Assembly: GCF_000010665.1 (NCBI RefSeq)
Contig: NC_012796.1
Span: forward strand, 124,001 to 188,000
Reading direction: 5' to 3'
DNA: 64,000 nucleotides
Origin: Solidesulfovibrio magneticus RS-1
GTDB lineage: Bacteria; Desulfobacterota; Desulfovibrionia; Desulfovibrionales; Desulfovibrionaceae
Part shown: positions 8,186 through 16,945 of the stretch, piece by piece
Layout: each line of letters begins with the position of its first letter
Position numbering within the stretch: the first letter of the stretch is position 1
Translations under genes and position numbers: made by a program
Notes under the pieces: generated by a model
What the model saw: the letters and a program-made list of their open reading frames with translations, nothing else
What the model was told of the DNA's origin: nothing
The model's database searches: none

Positions 8186-9235
8186 ATGCGTATGCTTACA
8201 CAATGGTGCATGGTGGTTTTTATTATGGGCATGCTGACAGCTGTCGGCTCAACCGCTTTTGCTCAAACCAAGCCCAGGGACGCGGATAATTTTTACAAAA
8301 GCAAGACGGTGGATGTCCAGAAAGTAACATTCGACAATCAATATAAAATGAAGGTCGCGGGGAATCTTTTTACGCCCAAAAACCTGGATACGAACAAGAA
8401 ATATCCAGCGATCATCGTGGGGCACCCCATGGGCGCAGTGAAGGAACAAAGCGCGAATCTGTATGCCACGAAGATGGCTGAACAGGGATTCGTCACCTTG
8501 TCCCTGGACTTGTCCTTCTGGGGAGAGAGTGAAGGCCAGCCGCGAAACGCCGTTTCGCCGGACATCTATGCCGAGGACTTCAGCGCGGCGGTGGATTATC
8601 TGGGGACCAGACCGTTCATCGACAGGGAGCGGATAGGTGTCATCGGTATTTGCGGCAGCGGCAGCTTCGCCATCAGCGCGGCCAAGATCGACCCTCGCCT
8701 GAAGGCTATTGCCACCGTCAGCATGTATGACATGGGGGCTGCCAACCGTAATGCGCTGCGGCATTCCATGACCCTTGAGCAGAGGAAGCGAGTCCTCGAA
8801 GAAGCGGCTGAGCAGCGCTATGTGGAGTTCACCGGAGGCGAGACCAAGTACACCAGCGGGACTGTGCACGAGATTACTGAAAAATCGCATCCGATTGAGA
8901 TTGAATTCTATGAGTTCTACCGCACTCCGAGGGGAGAAGTTACGCCTGAAGGCTCATCGCCGAAGCTGACGACACATCCCACCCTGACCAGCAACGTGAA
9001 GTTCATGAACTTCTACCCGTTCAACGACATCGAGACGATTTCTCCCCGTCCCATGCTGTTTATTGCCGGGGAAAATGCGCATTCCATTGAGTTCAGCGAA
9101 GAGGCTTACAAGCTGGCCGCCGAACCGAAGGAACTCGTGATCGTCAAAGGTGCCGGGCATGTGGACCTCTACGACCGCGTTGGTCTCATTCCTTGGGATA
9201 AATTGAACACTTTCTTCAATAAATCGCTGCAATAA
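8186..9235 (+). CDS. Exported alpha/beta hydrolase
   Basis: A 349-residue protein with a signal peptide (MVVFIMGMLTAVGSTAFA region). The alpha/beta-hydrolase fold shows IIVGHPMGAVKEQSANLYA, a nucleophile elbow GICGSGSF (Cys in the nucleophile position, as in dienelactone hydrolases) and a late catalytic-type His in VKGAGHVDLYD. It resembles the YcjY-like group of hydrolases. The ATG at 8186 has AAGGAG 7 nt upstream, while the longer frame starts within the upstream spacer. It follows the dehydrogenase by about 50 bp on the same strand. Substrate unknown. Confidence 0.85.
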   Translation: MRMLTQWCMVVFIMGMLTAVGSTAFAQTKPRDADNFYKSKTVDVQKVTFDNQYKMKVAGNLFTPKNLDTNKKYPAIIVGHPMGAVKEQSANLYATKMAEQGFVTLSLDLSFWGESEGQPRNAVSPDIYAEDFSAAVDYLGTRPFIDRERIGVIGICGSGSFAISAAKIDPRLKAIATVSMYDMGAANRNALRHSMTLEQRKRVLEEAAEQRYVEFTGGETKYTSGTVHEITEKSHPIEIEFYEFYRTPRGEVTPEGSSPKLTTHPTLTSNVKFMNFYPFNDIETISPRPMLFIAGENAHSIEFSEEAYKLAAEPKELVIVKGAGHVDLYDRVGLIPWDKLNTFFNKSLQ

Positions 9236-9283
9236 CGGGAGTCATTCGTTCGTTTCTAGCGATATGAGATTGACGCAAGCATG

Positions 9284-9323
9284 GCGGGAACTCCTTGTTC
9301 GCATGGTGTTCCCGCTATTTTTT
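9284..9323 (+). terminator. Rho-independent terminator after the hydrolase gene
   Basis: A perfect 8-bp stem GCGGGAAC (9284-9291) / GTTCCCGC (9308-9315) is followed by TATTTTTTT. It separates the dehydrogenase-hydrolase unit from the transporter gene. Confidence 0.85.
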
Positions 9324-9358
9324 TAAAAGTGCAGCGACAACGCTAAAGCAATAAGCGC

Positions 9359-10600
9359 ATGATGCTTCATCAGATCATGAGCATAAAGCGGGTAACTGAT
9401 TTCATGTGCTCACAACAAGCTCTCTTCTACAACAGGACTGCCAACTGGTCTGCGGTGTTTTCCTTGTTCGTCGGGGTGACAAGTCTGGTCGCTGCGGAGT
9501 TCATTCCCATCAGCCTTCTGACTCCCATCGCGCGCGATCTCGCCATCACGGAAGGCATGGCTGGGCAGACCGTGACGGTTGTTGGGATATTCGCCGTTCT
9601 GACAAGCCTCCTGCTGGCTCCTTTGACCAAGGGGGTCAATCGGCGGCATATCCTGTTGGCGTTCTCTTCAATGCTCCTCGTCTCCAATATCCTGGTCGCC
9701 GTCGCGCCTAATTATCCGATTATGCTGATTGGTCGCGGCCTGCTCGGTATCTGTGTGGGCGGATTCTGGTCGATGTCGGCTGCGGTGACCTTGCAACTTG
9801 TGCCGATAAATTATGTCCCACGCGCCTTGAGCATCATCTACGCCGGGGTGGCGGGTGCGACCATCATTTCATTGCCGGTCGCCAGCTATTTTGGTCATCT
9901 CCTTGGCTGGAGAAACGTGTTTTACCTTGAGGCATTGCTGGGGGGAGTCGGGCTTGTCTGGCAATTTGTTTCCTTGCCTTCGCTTTCGTCCGACAAGAGC
10001 AATGATTTCCGTGGTATGCTCAGACTCTTTCGTCAGGATTGGGTCCTTCTGGGCATCCTCGCCACCATTTTCAGCTTCGGCGGTTATAACGTCTTTTTTA
10101 CCTACCTGAGACCATTTCTGGAGCTTGATCTCTTCTTGCGCCCGAACACGTTGTCAATCGTTTTGGGTGTTTTCGGGGTAGCCAACTGTGTCGGCACGTT
10201 TGCTGCCGGATTGCTTTTCAACCGGCAGTTCAGAAGCTGTATGATTCTCCTGCAGGGTGTCCTCGCGGTGGTGGCCGTCCTGCTTTACCTGACTGACGGA
10301 TTCCTGCGGGCAAGCATCCCGCTGGTGGTCTTGTGGGGATTTCTCTGGGGGTTCATGCCGGTCGGCTGGTCTTCATGGATAACACGTACTCTCGCTGACC
10401 GGGCTGAGATGGCGGGCGGATTGTCGGTCGCCTCCATCCAGTTCTCCATCGGCGGGGCAGCCGCCATCGGAGGCTTCATCTTCGATCGGAGCGGTATTCA
10501 GGGCATCTTTCTGGCTGCGGCCGGATTTCTTGTTATCGCCTCAATCCTGATCAAGGTCAGCTTTTCCCTCTATGCGAAGGACACCGGCCGGCTCGCCTAA
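9359..10600 (+). CDS. MFS efflux transporter, NepI-like
   Basis: A 413-residue major facilitator with about 12 membrane segments. It resembles E. coli NepI, a purine ribonucleoside efflux pump, over most of its length: NWSAVFSLFVG, EFIPISLLTPIARDL, GGFWSMSAAVTLQLVP, and MPVGWSSWITRTLADRAE. The start is uncertain because none of the ATGs at 9359, 9362, 9377 or 9404 has a good ribosome site; NWSAVFS near residue 29 is where homology begins. It likely exports a small metabolite or toxic compound linked to the neighbouring enzymes. The substrate cannot be read from sequence. Confidence 0.88.
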   Translation: MMLHQIMSIKRVTDFMCSQQALFYNRTANWSAVFSLFVGVTSLVAAEFIPISLLTPIARDLAITEGMAGQTVTVVGIFAVLTSLLLAPLTKGVNRRHILLAFSSMLLVSNILVAVAPNYPIMLIGRGLLGICVGGFWSMSAAVTLQLVPINYVPRALSIIYAGVAGATIISLPVASYFGHLLGWRNVFYLEALLGGVGLVWQFVSLPSLSSDKSNDFRGMLRLFRQDWVLLGILATIFSFGGYNVFFTYLRPFLELDLFLRPNTLSIVLGVFGVANCVGTFAAGLLFNRQFRSCMILLQGVLAVVAVLLYLTDGFLRASIPLVVLWGFLWGFMPVGWSSWITRTLADRAEMAGGLSVASIQFSIGGAAAIGGFIFDRSGIQGIFLAAAGFLVIASILIKVSFSLYAKDTGRLA

Positions 10601-10677
10601 GACTATTGGGGTAAGCTACTTGTGCCCCAAAACGCATTGTAGTTTGATTATGCAGTTCAAAAAAGAGGGACATACAA

Positions 10678-11079
10678 ATGAACATCACTCGGATCGGATC
10701 TCAAGCCAGTTTCAAGGGACCATCGGATTGGTTTTCCGGCGAGGTTCGCATTGATCCACTGTTTTTGAAGGCCATTGAACCTTCACGAATGACCGGCGGC
10801 AGCGTTACCTTTGAGCCGGGCGCGCGAACGGCTTGGCACACCCATCCGGTAGGGCAACGGCTTATCGTGATTGCCGGATTAGGCTTGGTCCAGCGGGAGG
10901 GCGGGCCCATCAAGGAAATCAGGCCCGGCGACGTAGTTTGGTTTGAACCTGGAGAGAAGCACTGGCACGGAGCAGCCTCGACAACAAGCATGACGCATAT
11001 TGCGCTCCAAGAGGAACAGGACGGCGTCGCGGTGGAGTGGCTGGAAAAAGTAACCGACGACCAGTACAATGCAAAATAG
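10678..11079 (+). CDS. Small cupin-domain protein
   Basis: A 133-residue single-domain cupin. The metal-binding motif 1 is [17 protein letters not shown] and motif 2 is [17 protein letters not shown], so the His residues for metal binding are present. A Shine-Dalgarno-like AGAGGGA lies upstream of the ATG. Cupins of this size next to alcohol dehydrogenases and AraC regulators are common in carbonyl- or quinone-related operons and may act as isomerase, lyase or sensor. It is the last gene of this cargo block; repeat DNA begins about 50 bp downstream. Confidence 0.88.
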   Translation: MNITRIGSQASFKGPSDWFSGEVRIDPLFLKAIEPSRMTGGSVTFEPGARTAWHTHPVGQRLIVIAGLGLVQREGGPIKEIRPGDVVWFEPGEKHWHGAASTTSMTHIALQEEQDGVAVEWLEKVTDDQYNAK

Positions 11080-11125
11080 GTTTAAGAAACAGAAAAGAAC
11101 CTGCTGATGGGGATCGTTAGCTGTC

Positions 11126-11275
11126 TCGCCAACATGACCGTTGGCAGGTGAGCCACAGACGCTTTGGCTACCCGTTGGCTGTCCGTTGGCGGTATGTTGG
11201 CTGATGCGCCAAAGACCTACTGGTGACTGTTGGCAGGAGCCAACAAAGACGCTGTGGCTACCCTCAAATTTTTTT
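11126..11275 (+). repeat. GTTGGC-cluster repeat (module P, copy 2)
   Basis: Five GTTGGC and two GCCAAC hexamers lie within about 130 bp. The first two form an inverted pair, GCCAAC-ATGACC-GTTGGC. The copy matches those at 5461 and 34982 closely and lies just 5' of a tRNA-Ala 3' fragment. The arrangement resembles arm-type binding sites beside a recombination core, but no integrase is in the window, so this role is inferred only. Confidence 0.75.
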
Positions 11276-11308
11276 AAAAACTGTAATTATTTCAATGGGC
11301 TGCTGGCA

Positions 11309-11352
11309 TGGCATTCAAGAGGTCGTGGGTTCGATTCCCTCCAGCTCCACCA
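11309..11352 (+). repeat. tRNA-Ala(GGC) 3' half, att-like scar
   Basis: Forty-four nucleotides match positions 33-76 of a class I tRNA: anticodon loop TGGCATT (anticodon GGC), stem strand TCAAG, variable loop AGGTC, T-loop TTCGATT, and acceptor strand CAGCTCC-ACCA. U70 of the alanine identity pair is present. No 5' half precedes it: the upstream bases do not pair to make the anticodon stem, so it is not a functional tRNA. Tyrosine recombinases often recombine at this part of a tRNA gene and leave such 3' fragments. Confidence 0.85.
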
Positions 11353-11365
11353 CGAAGCATGCCAA

Positions 11366-11396
11366 GGGGTTACCGAGAAATCGGTGACCCCTTTTT
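11366..11396 (+). terminator. Terminator following the tRNA-Ala fragment
   Basis: Stem GGGGTTACCGA / TCGGTGACCCC with a GAAA loop, then TTTTT. An almost identical hairpin follows the tRNA fragment at 35221 and a degenerate one is at 47816. It is probably the original tRNA gene terminator carried along with the scar. Confidence 0.85.
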
Positions 11397-11860
11397 CTTT
11401 GCCTAAGCGCCAACGCGCGCCAACACTAGGGTTTGGCGGGTATGTACCAGGGCAGAACCATTTGCCAGCCCACCTGTTAGACCAAGAAACCATTCCACGG
11501 TCGCTTGAATTTTTTTCAAGAGGTCGCCTCCCCCTCCGTCTCTTTCGCTCCTGCCAAAAATAATTCCCATATTTTATGCGTGGTTGCATAAGAAAAGAAA
11601 CCACGGTCGCTTGGGGGATTTTCAAGCGATCCCCCCCCATTTTGGACATTTGGACTTTTGGGGTGCATCCCCTGAAAAATTTCTTGCCCCATTTTTCGCC
11701 GGCGGTGGTTTTGACTGACCCTGCCTGAGAAAGTGCCGCAGGAACTGGCCAATTGAGTCGCATGGGTTGGGATTTTGCCGGGGGCGGTTGGTCTTCCTGG
11801 TCCTGCCCCGTGTCGCCCACTGGACCAAATGTCACCCTATGCGCCGGCAAGTTTGATGCA
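11397..11860 (+). repeat. Backbone repeat, modules T-L and start of D
   Basis: Non-coding spacer shared with 35252-35700. T contains TCGCTTG...CAAGCGA inverted repeats (11607-11629). L includes the phrase that reads LTLPEKVPQELA in one frame (TGACCCTGCCTGAGAAAGTG) and CATGGGTTGGGATTTTG. It ends near the D junction ATGCGCCGGCAA, after which sequence is unique. Frames of up to 187 codons cross it, but they run through the tRNA scar and repeat and are not convincing genes. Confidence 0.75.
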
Positions 11861-11871
11861 ACACTTAGAAT

Positions 11872-12492
11872 TTACGTGGTTTGCTTGTCAGTGGTATTCG
11901 TGACGGCTTTGTATGCAGCTAGACGTCCAAACGTCTTTTTCATCAGAAGGAGGGTGATGCCGACGCCAAGCAGGAGCGACATTCCCCAGTCGTACCAGCG
12001 AAAGAATCCAAACGCTTCGTATATTACGTAAACGCAGTAAGGCACGATGATGAGGCAATTCGTGAGTAGGCCCGGATTGTAAGTTGGTTTGCCTTGCTGG
12101 AAGCCGACCGTGTGCATCACGTTGTTGATGATGATCTGGAACCAGATCATTGACATACCTACCCACGGAGCGACGTTAGCCAGAAAAGTCCCGAGAATGA
12201 TCAGTGGCCAAGCGATTAGGATATTCACCTGAAAGACGTAGGCCTCGTCCAACGGATAATCGGGATCATTGCCGGTACCTAACGGGGAGCGCTTATTGAT
12301 GAATTCCTTAAAGCCCTCTGGTGCAAGAACGTATTCCTCGATTTCGTGAATCATTAAGATTGGCAGATGGATAGCCATGAGCCACATCCACGGGGACATG
12401 TGATCTTTGAATAGGATCAGAAGGGTAAGCAAAATCGGAGCAACGAGCAGATTTATACTTTGCCAGAAGTGATTGATTCTGCCGTAGTCCAT
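11872..12492 (-). CDS. HXXEE-domain integral membrane protein
   Basis: A 206-residue protein with about six hydrophobic segments. It carries the HXXEE signature at residues 49-53 (HEIEE, in LPILMIHEIEEYVLAP), followed by the usual downstream pattern with a conserved NNVMHTVG stretch. Length and layout fit the HXXEE family (PF13787), whose function is not established; its charged motif inside the membrane suggests an enzymatic or metal-binding role. AAGGAAG lies about 8 nt before the ATG at 12492. It stands alone between two backbone repeats. Confidence 0.88.
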   Translation of the reverse strand: MDYGRINHFWQSINLLVAPILLTLLILFKDHMSPWMWLMAIHLPILMIHEIEEYVLAPEGFKEFINKRSPLGTGNDPDYPLDEAYVFQVNILIAWPLIILGTFLANVAPWVGMSMIWFQIIINNVMHTVGFQQGKPTYNPGLLTNCLIIVPYCVYVIYEAFGFFRWYDWGMSLLLGVGITLLLMKKTFGRLAAYKAVTNTTDKQTT

Positions 12493-12609
12493 TATGCTTA
12501 CTTCCTTCTGCGGCTAGAGGATTGGGAAACACTGGCCTGCTCGTCTGATACCTCCCAGTCGGGCATTTGGATATTTCAAGTGTACCCCCGAAAATAAATG
12601 AAAGACAAG

Positions 12610-12905
12610 TGATGAAGGTGCCGAGGGCCGCTAACCATTTTCTGCATGAGCGAGCACTGACGCGGGGTTTGACTCGGAAACAGCCGGAGAGAGTCGCAGG
12701 GGATCGGTTTCTACCCGCCCCCGTTGGTTTTCCTGGACCTGCCCCGCCCTCTCCCCCCGTCCGCCGGCCCGGACACCCCCTGGAATCGCGCGGTAGGCCC
12801 CCTTCCTGGGCCGTTCCCCTGGGATTGGGGGATTGGTCTCCCCGGGCCTGGTTCCGCTCCAGGGTGGCCCCCCTAGGGCCAAAGCCCGATTTCCCCGGTT
12901 CTGCT
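12610..12905 (+). repeat. Backbone repeat, module L variant plus pyrimidine-rich module G (copy 1)
   Basis: An L-type segment (GAGTCGCAGGGGATCGG) leads into a C/T-rich GC block at about 12740-12900 (CCCGGACACCCCCTGGAAT, then CCAGGGTGGCCCCCCTAGGG). The same block occurs at 15842, 37235 and 41170. No gene is supported here. From 12906 to 13083 I see only the leader of the chemoreceptor gene. Confidence 0.75.
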
Positions 12906-13083
12906 TTTTACCTGGCTCGATTGGTCTCCTGGGCCAATCCCGTCCTTCCCTCAACTGCTAGCAACACAGTTAGGGCGATTTTCCGATTGTCCAAAGCCAA
13001 TCCCTTCGGTACAAAATGAACCTATATGTACCGGAGTCCACCTCGCAGCCCACTCCAAGATATCAAGAACCCGGAGGTGAGAA

Positions 13084-15174
13084 GTGCGCATCAATATATC
13101 ATTCAAATTAGTCGTTCTTGTTATGGCATCAGTGCTTATAAGCGGCACATCTGCCTTGATAGCGTCTTATTATTCAGTAGGGCAAGGCTTCGAAAAAACT
13201 TTTTCTGAAGTTATCAATTCAGACATGAAAGTAACACAAGATTTAATAGATCGACTCAATACAGGCTACAAGGGGTTGGCCCAAGCTCAGAGCGTAAGAC
13301 CAAACGTCATAAATGGTGTGGCGACAGCTGATCATACACTGCTTAAAAAGCTAGGCCAAGACCTGATGAAGTCTGGTCAAACTGATTTCATTGTTTTCGT
13401 TGACAACAATGGCAAGGTGCTCGCAAGGGGCCACGATGACACCTTTGGGGATAGCATTGCAGAGCAAGAATGCGTTATCAAAGCTTTGAGTGGATTAAGT
13501 TGTAGCACATTCGAACCCGGGAAAGTAGTCAAGGTCTCACTGCGGGCTTCCTCTCCTGTGCAAAAAGACGGCATAATTATTGGTGCAGTCATTGTAGGAA
13601 TGAATATTTCTAAAAATGATGCGTTTGTAGACAGTCTTAAAAAATTGCTAGATGCAGAATCGACGATATTTTATGGCAACGTTCGCGAATCTACCACTAT
13701 AATTGTTGATGGTAAACGGGCAGCTGGAACAACTCTTGACAATAAAAGTGTCATCGAGCGTGTGATGGAAAGAAAAGAGCCGTACTTGACAAAGATTACG
13801 TTATTTAACCGGCCATATATGGCTGCATATTGGCCGTTTTTCAATAACGATGGGAAGCCAGTTGGGATGTTCTTTTTAGGAAAAGATATGTCGGTAGTCA
13901 AAGATCAGCAGATGGTCGCATTCTTAAATATCCTATATGTTTGCCTTGTTGCTATGGCTTTTCTGGCTATGGCAGGTTATCTTGCTTCTAAAAAATTTAC
14001 AAACCCAGTTTTACGTTTGGCGACTTTTGCTCGTAAGGTAGAGTCAGGAGATTATACTGCAAATCTCGACGTCGAAGTTAATGATGAAATCGGCGATTTA
14101 GCAAAATCCATGGAGAACATGGTCGAAGCTCTTAAAGGCAAGATCGCAGAAGCGGAAGCTGCCTTATGTAAGGCTGCCGAAGAGACCGAAAAAGCACGGC
14201 TGGCCATGACTGATGCCGAAGCAGCCAAAGCTGAAGCTGAACGTGCTAAAGCTGAAGGCATGTTTCAAGCTGCACACCAGTTGGAAGGTATCGTCGAGGT
14301 AGTCACTTCCGCCTCCGAAGAACTTTCTGCCCAGATCGAGCAGTCGAGCCGAGGTTCCGAAGAGCAATCGCACCGAGCGAGTGAAACCGCCGCCGCCATG
14401 GAAGAAATGAACGCGTCGGTCCTTGAAGTTGCAAAGAACGCTTCTCGGGCTGCTGGAACTGCCGACAAGGCAAAGCATAAAGCGGAAGATGGTTCCCAGG
14501 TTGTCACCCAAGTGGTTAAGGGAATCGGAGAAGTTCAGGCGTCAGCCCTTGAACTCAAAACAGATATGACTGCTCTCGGCAAACAAGCCGAAGAAATCGG
14601 GCAGATTCTCAACGTCATTTCGGACATAGCGGACCAGACAAACCTACTTGCACTTAACGCCGCCATCGAAGCAGCCCGTGCTGGTGATGCTGGCCGAGGC
14701 TTTGCGGTCGTTGCCGATGAAGTTCGTAAGCTTGCTGAAAAGACAATGACAGCCACCAAAGAAGTTGGAGATGCAATTCGTGGAATTCAAGAGGGCGCAC
14801 GTAAAAATATATCCAACGTTGATCACGCTGTTATAAAGATCGATATTGCGACGGGTTTAGCTGGCAAATCCGGTGAGGCCCTGAACGAGATTGTATCCCT
14901 CGTTGACCTGACGACCGACCAAGTCCGGTCGATCGCAACAGCGTCCGAGCAGCAATCAGCAGCCAGTGAAGAGATCAACCGAAGCATCGAAGACGTCAAC
15001 CGGATTTCATCAGAGACTTCTGATGCAATGAGGCAATCAGCACAGGCTGTTGGTGAACTCGCTCACCAAGCTCAGGTGCTCAAGAGTTTGATTGACCAGA
15101 TGAAAGACGAGGGTGGTGGCACGGAGGCTCCTGCAAGCAAGATTGGAGCGCGCACGAAGTTGGCTTTAAAGTAA
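13084..15174 (+). CDS. Methyl-accepting chemotaxis protein with Cache-type sensor
   Basis: A 696-residue chemoreceptor starting at GTG 13084, with GGAGG 6-7 nt upstream. Residues ~7-28 form the first membrane helix. Residues ~35-270 are a periplasmic Cache-type sensor ([57 protein letters not shown]). A second helix lies at ~279-300. HAMP (~302-355) and a coiled coil with EAEKA-like repeats follow. The signalling domain carries the hairpin tip [19 protein letters not shown]. The ligand is unknown, though this sensor type binds small organic acids or amines in other receptors. Codon use is more AT-rich than the core. A small secreted protein gene lies 170 bp downstream. Confidence 0.93.
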   Translation: MRINISFKLVVLVMASVLISGTSALIASYYSVGQGFEKTFSEVINSDMKVTQDLIDRLNTGYKGLAQAQSVRPNVINGVATADHTLLKKLGQDLMKSGQTDFIVFVDNNGKVLARGHDDTFGDSIAEQECVIKALSGLSCSTFEPGKVVKVSLRASSPVQKDGIIIGAVIVGMNISKNDAFVDSLKKLLDAESTIFYGNVRESTTIIVDGKRAAGTTLDNKSVIERVMERKEPYLTKITLFNRPYMAAYWPFFNNDGKPVGMFFLGKDMSVVKDQQMVAFLNILYVCLVAMAFLAMAGYLASKKFTNPVLRLATFARKVESGDYTANLDVEVNDEIGDLAKSMENMVEALKGKIAEAEAALCKAAEETEKARLAMTDAEAAKAEAERAKAEGMFQAAHQLEGIVEVVTSASEELSAQIEQSSRGSEEQSHRASETAAAMEEMNASVLEVAKNASRAAGTADKAKHKAEDGSQVVTQVVKGIGEVQASALELKTDMTALGKQAEEIGQILNVISDIADQTNLLALNAAIEAARAGDAGRGFAVVADEVRKLAEKTMTATKEVGDAIRGIQEGARKNISNVDHAVIKIDIATGLAGKSGEALNEIVSLVDLTTDQVRSIATASEQQSAASEEINRSIEDVNRISSETSDAMRQSAQAVGELAHQAQVLKSLIDQMKDEGGGTEAPASKIGARTKLALK

Positions 15175-15342
15175 ATGTTTCTGTAGGCTTAATGTTGCGT
15201 AGCGTTAAGGCGGATCTGCTTCTTGCCCTTGCGTTTTTTTTGTGGGAATATTCAATTGTTAGGGAAATCCTTGATTGTGTAGCCGAAGTGGGATTGTCGC
15301 TCTGTGTCAGCATGCACCATCTACCTGCCAGGAGAACACAGT

Positions 15343-15768
15343 ATGAAACTTAAGGTCGCTTTTGGGTTTTTCTTCGCATTGATTCTTACTTCATCTATTG
15401 CCTGGGCTGGCGGGAAAATACCTACGCTTATTGGAAAATGGAGCGTAGAGTCATCAGGTGGGATGATGCTCAATGCTGAAAAGGAAGGGAAAGAAACCCA
15501 TTGGACTGCGGGTCAGAAGGTTCTTAAAGGGCTGATGGACATTACGACTCAAGAAGATCGATTTGTGTCAGGGACGTACACTTCTGCCCGTGGATCAGAA
15601 AAGTTTATCGCAATGATCACTCCTGACGGAAAATATATGTATGCCTCAGATACCGATGGTTTCTTTGATTGCAAAATTACCAATAAAGATACGCTTGAAA
15701 TTGTTTATCGTCATGTGAAGGCAACGGACAGTGTTGTCGCTATTGGAATCGCTAAGCGCCAGAAGTAA
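15343..15768 (+). CDS. Secreted 141-residue protein, paralog of the one at 47320
   Basis: The protein has a signal peptide (MKLKVAFGFFFALILTSSIAWA) and a compact mature domain of about 120 residues. It has a lipocalin-like sound to it (PTLIGKWSVES, then DRFVSGTYTSARGSEKFIAMITPDGKYMY and a C-terminal VVAIGIAKRQK), but no family can be claimed. AGGAGA lies 7 nt before the ATG at 15343, while an in-frame ATG at 15304 lacks a site. The second copy at 47320 is about 60% identical by eye. Both copies follow a large sensor gene (a chemoreceptor here, a hybrid kinase there), so a ligand-binding or sensory accessory role is possible. Confidence 0.82.
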   Translation: MKLKVAFGFFFALILTSSIAWAGGKIPTLIGKWSVESSGGMMLNAEKEGKETHWTAGQKVLKGLMDITTQEDRFVSGTYTSARGSEKFIAMITPDGKYMYASDTDGFFDCKITNKDTLEIVYRHVKATDSVVAIGIAKRQK

Positions 15769-16111
15769 CCAGCCCGGCAAGATTTGTCCGGTTTTTCTGA
15801 TGTGACGGGGGTTGCCCATGCACCGGGTAGCCCCCTTTTTCATGGGCCTATCCTCTCCCCCGGTCGCCGGCCCGGACACCCCCTGTATTCGCGCCCTACA
15901 CCCCCTTCCTGGGCCGTTCCCCTGGTCCTGGAACCTTTTCCCCCCGGGCCTTCCTCGCTCCAGGGTGGACCCCCTAGGGTGAAAGTCCGATTTCCCCGTG
16001 GGCTTGGGCCATCGCCAGACAATGCGCACATATTTCTCAGCGAACTTGCTGAGCTTTTTCCCGCCTGCCTGAATTCAAAGCAATTCTTTCGAAGCCACCT
16101 CAAAAAAGCAC

Positions 16112-16140
16112 TAGACAGCGTTGGGCCGCGAGCCTATATG
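16112..16140 (+). promoter_or_regulatory. Sigma70-type promoter of S RNA copy 1
   Basis: -35 TAGACA (16112-16117), 17-bp spacer, -10 TATATG (16135-16140). The hexamers and spacer length are kept in all three S copies while the spacer bases differ, which supports selection for promoter function. Confidence 0.75.
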
Positions 16141-16146
16141 TTAGTC

Positions 16147-16390
16147 GTGTCCCTAGTGAAGGTTGTGAGCAACCCTAGCGGAGGCGATGCCAATGGGTGA
16201 ATCAATTGTCGGAGAGTCTTCCTCGCAGTAGAGCACTTGAAGGCCAGTAAAAAATGAAATCTGGCAAGCTGCATGTGTGGCAAACACTAGCTCTACGTTC
16301 ATAGTCGAGGCGCAATCGTCAACCCATAAGTCTTTCTACGCAACGTAACATTACTGGCCCCGACCTGTACCGTCGGGGCCTTTCTTTTTT
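16147..16390 (+). ncRNA. Candidate small RNA S, copy 1 (~245 nt)
   Basis: The unit runs from its own promoter to a rho-independent terminator, GGCCCCGAC (16356-16364) / GTCGGGGCC (16372-16380), then a T-run. Internal hairpins include GGTTG-TGAG-CAACC, GCCAG...CTGGC and GTGT-GGCAA-ACAC. A long-range pairing ATGGGT/ACCCAT is possible between the middle and 3' part. A 14-codon frame (MPMGESIVGESSSQ) with a GGAGGCG site sits inside, so a leader peptide is also possible. Copies at 41475 and 52645 are about 90% identical. I do not recognise the RNA family; it does not show the features I would expect of 6S RNA, tmRNA or RNase P RNA. Confidence 0.65.
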
Positions 16391-16598
16391 GCATCAGGAG
16401 GGCTGAAGGAATATCCGGATGTCGGTCTGGGATGGACTTTCGGACATCTCGGGTGCGTGGGCTGCGAAAATCCGACGACAAGCGGCGTCAGCAGGCCGGG
16501 CTACTCCAGGTTGCGAACGATCTGGGCGGTAGCCAGCGCTGAAATCTAGCCCAACAGCCACGCTGGGCCTCTCCTTCGTCTTATGAGTCAGACGTGCG

Positions 16599-16934
16599 CT
16601 ACACCGGGATCAGCATCAATCCGGCGTCGTTCTTCTCGATCCGAAATTTCTGCCCTTCCTCGAACTCGATTCCAGCAAGCATGTTAGCGGTCAGCACGAT
16701 CTTCCTGCCGCGATAAACCGGGGAGCTGCTTCTGGTCCGGGTCGAAGCGCCAGCAATTTCCAGGTATTCCTTTTTTTCCTGCATGAGCTTGAGCAGATGA
16801 TTCTTCAAAGTCGGTTTCGACTGAATGCCAAGCTCGGCCATGATTTGGGCTTCATTGCTGCCAGCCTTAATAAGGCCGTAAAGCTTTTCCCCGTCATATT
16901 TGGCTTCGATCTTTTGGCCTTTTGCGATAGGCAT
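16599..16934 (-). CDS. AbrB-like DNA-binding protein K, copy 1
   Basis: A 111-residue protein with a helix-turn-helix-like N-terminal half (AQIMAELGIQSKPTLKNHLLKL) and a C-terminal swapped-hairpin AbrB/SpoVT-like half (YRGRKIVLTANMLAGIEF, EGQKFRIEKNDAGLMLIPV). GGAGGT lies 6 nt before the ATG at 16934. The copy at 41924 differs at only a few residues (for example MQEKK here versus MNEKK). The promoter contains a 9-bp inverted repeat overlapping both the -10 and the Shine-Dalgarno sequence, which points to autoregulation. It is part of the 1.25-kb direct repeat. Targets other than itself are unknown. Confidence 0.8.
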   Translation of the reverse strand: MPIAKGQKIEAKYDGEKLYGLIKAGSNEAQIMAELGIQSKPTLKNHLLKLMQEKKEYLEIAGASTRTRSSSPVYRGRKIVLTANMLAGIEFEEGQKFRIEKNDAGLMLIPV

Positions 16935-16945
16935 GTCTTGACCTC

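Noticed and set aside
11126-11275. CRISPR-like array in module P
   Set aside because: Repeats are only six bases, occur in both orientations with irregular spacing, and no cas genes are present.
11309-11352. Interpretation of the tRNA-like fragment as a tmRNA (ssrA) 3' end
   Set aside because: The CAGCTCC-ACCA acceptor would fit tmRNA, but the TGGCATT anticodon loop and AGGTC variable loop at exact tRNA spacing identify tRNA-Ala(GGC).
11287-11850. 187-codon minus-strand frame across the tRNA scar, and the similar one at 35145-35411
   Set aside because: These frames read through the tRNA fragment and terminator, whose conservation is explained as RNA-gene scar, not coding.
16130-16200. Two overlapping short peptides (MLVVSLVKVVSNP... 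and MP(M/L)GESIVGE...) as the conserved product of S
   Set aside because: The first has lost its start in copy 2 and the second has amino-acid changes in few codons; the RNA structure explains conservation better, though a leader peptide is not excluded.
16147-16390. 6S RNA, tmRNA or RNase P RNA as identity of S
   Set aside because: No long closing helix with a central bubble, no tRNA-like ends and no P4-like conserved core are visible; three copies in 37 kb would also be unusual.
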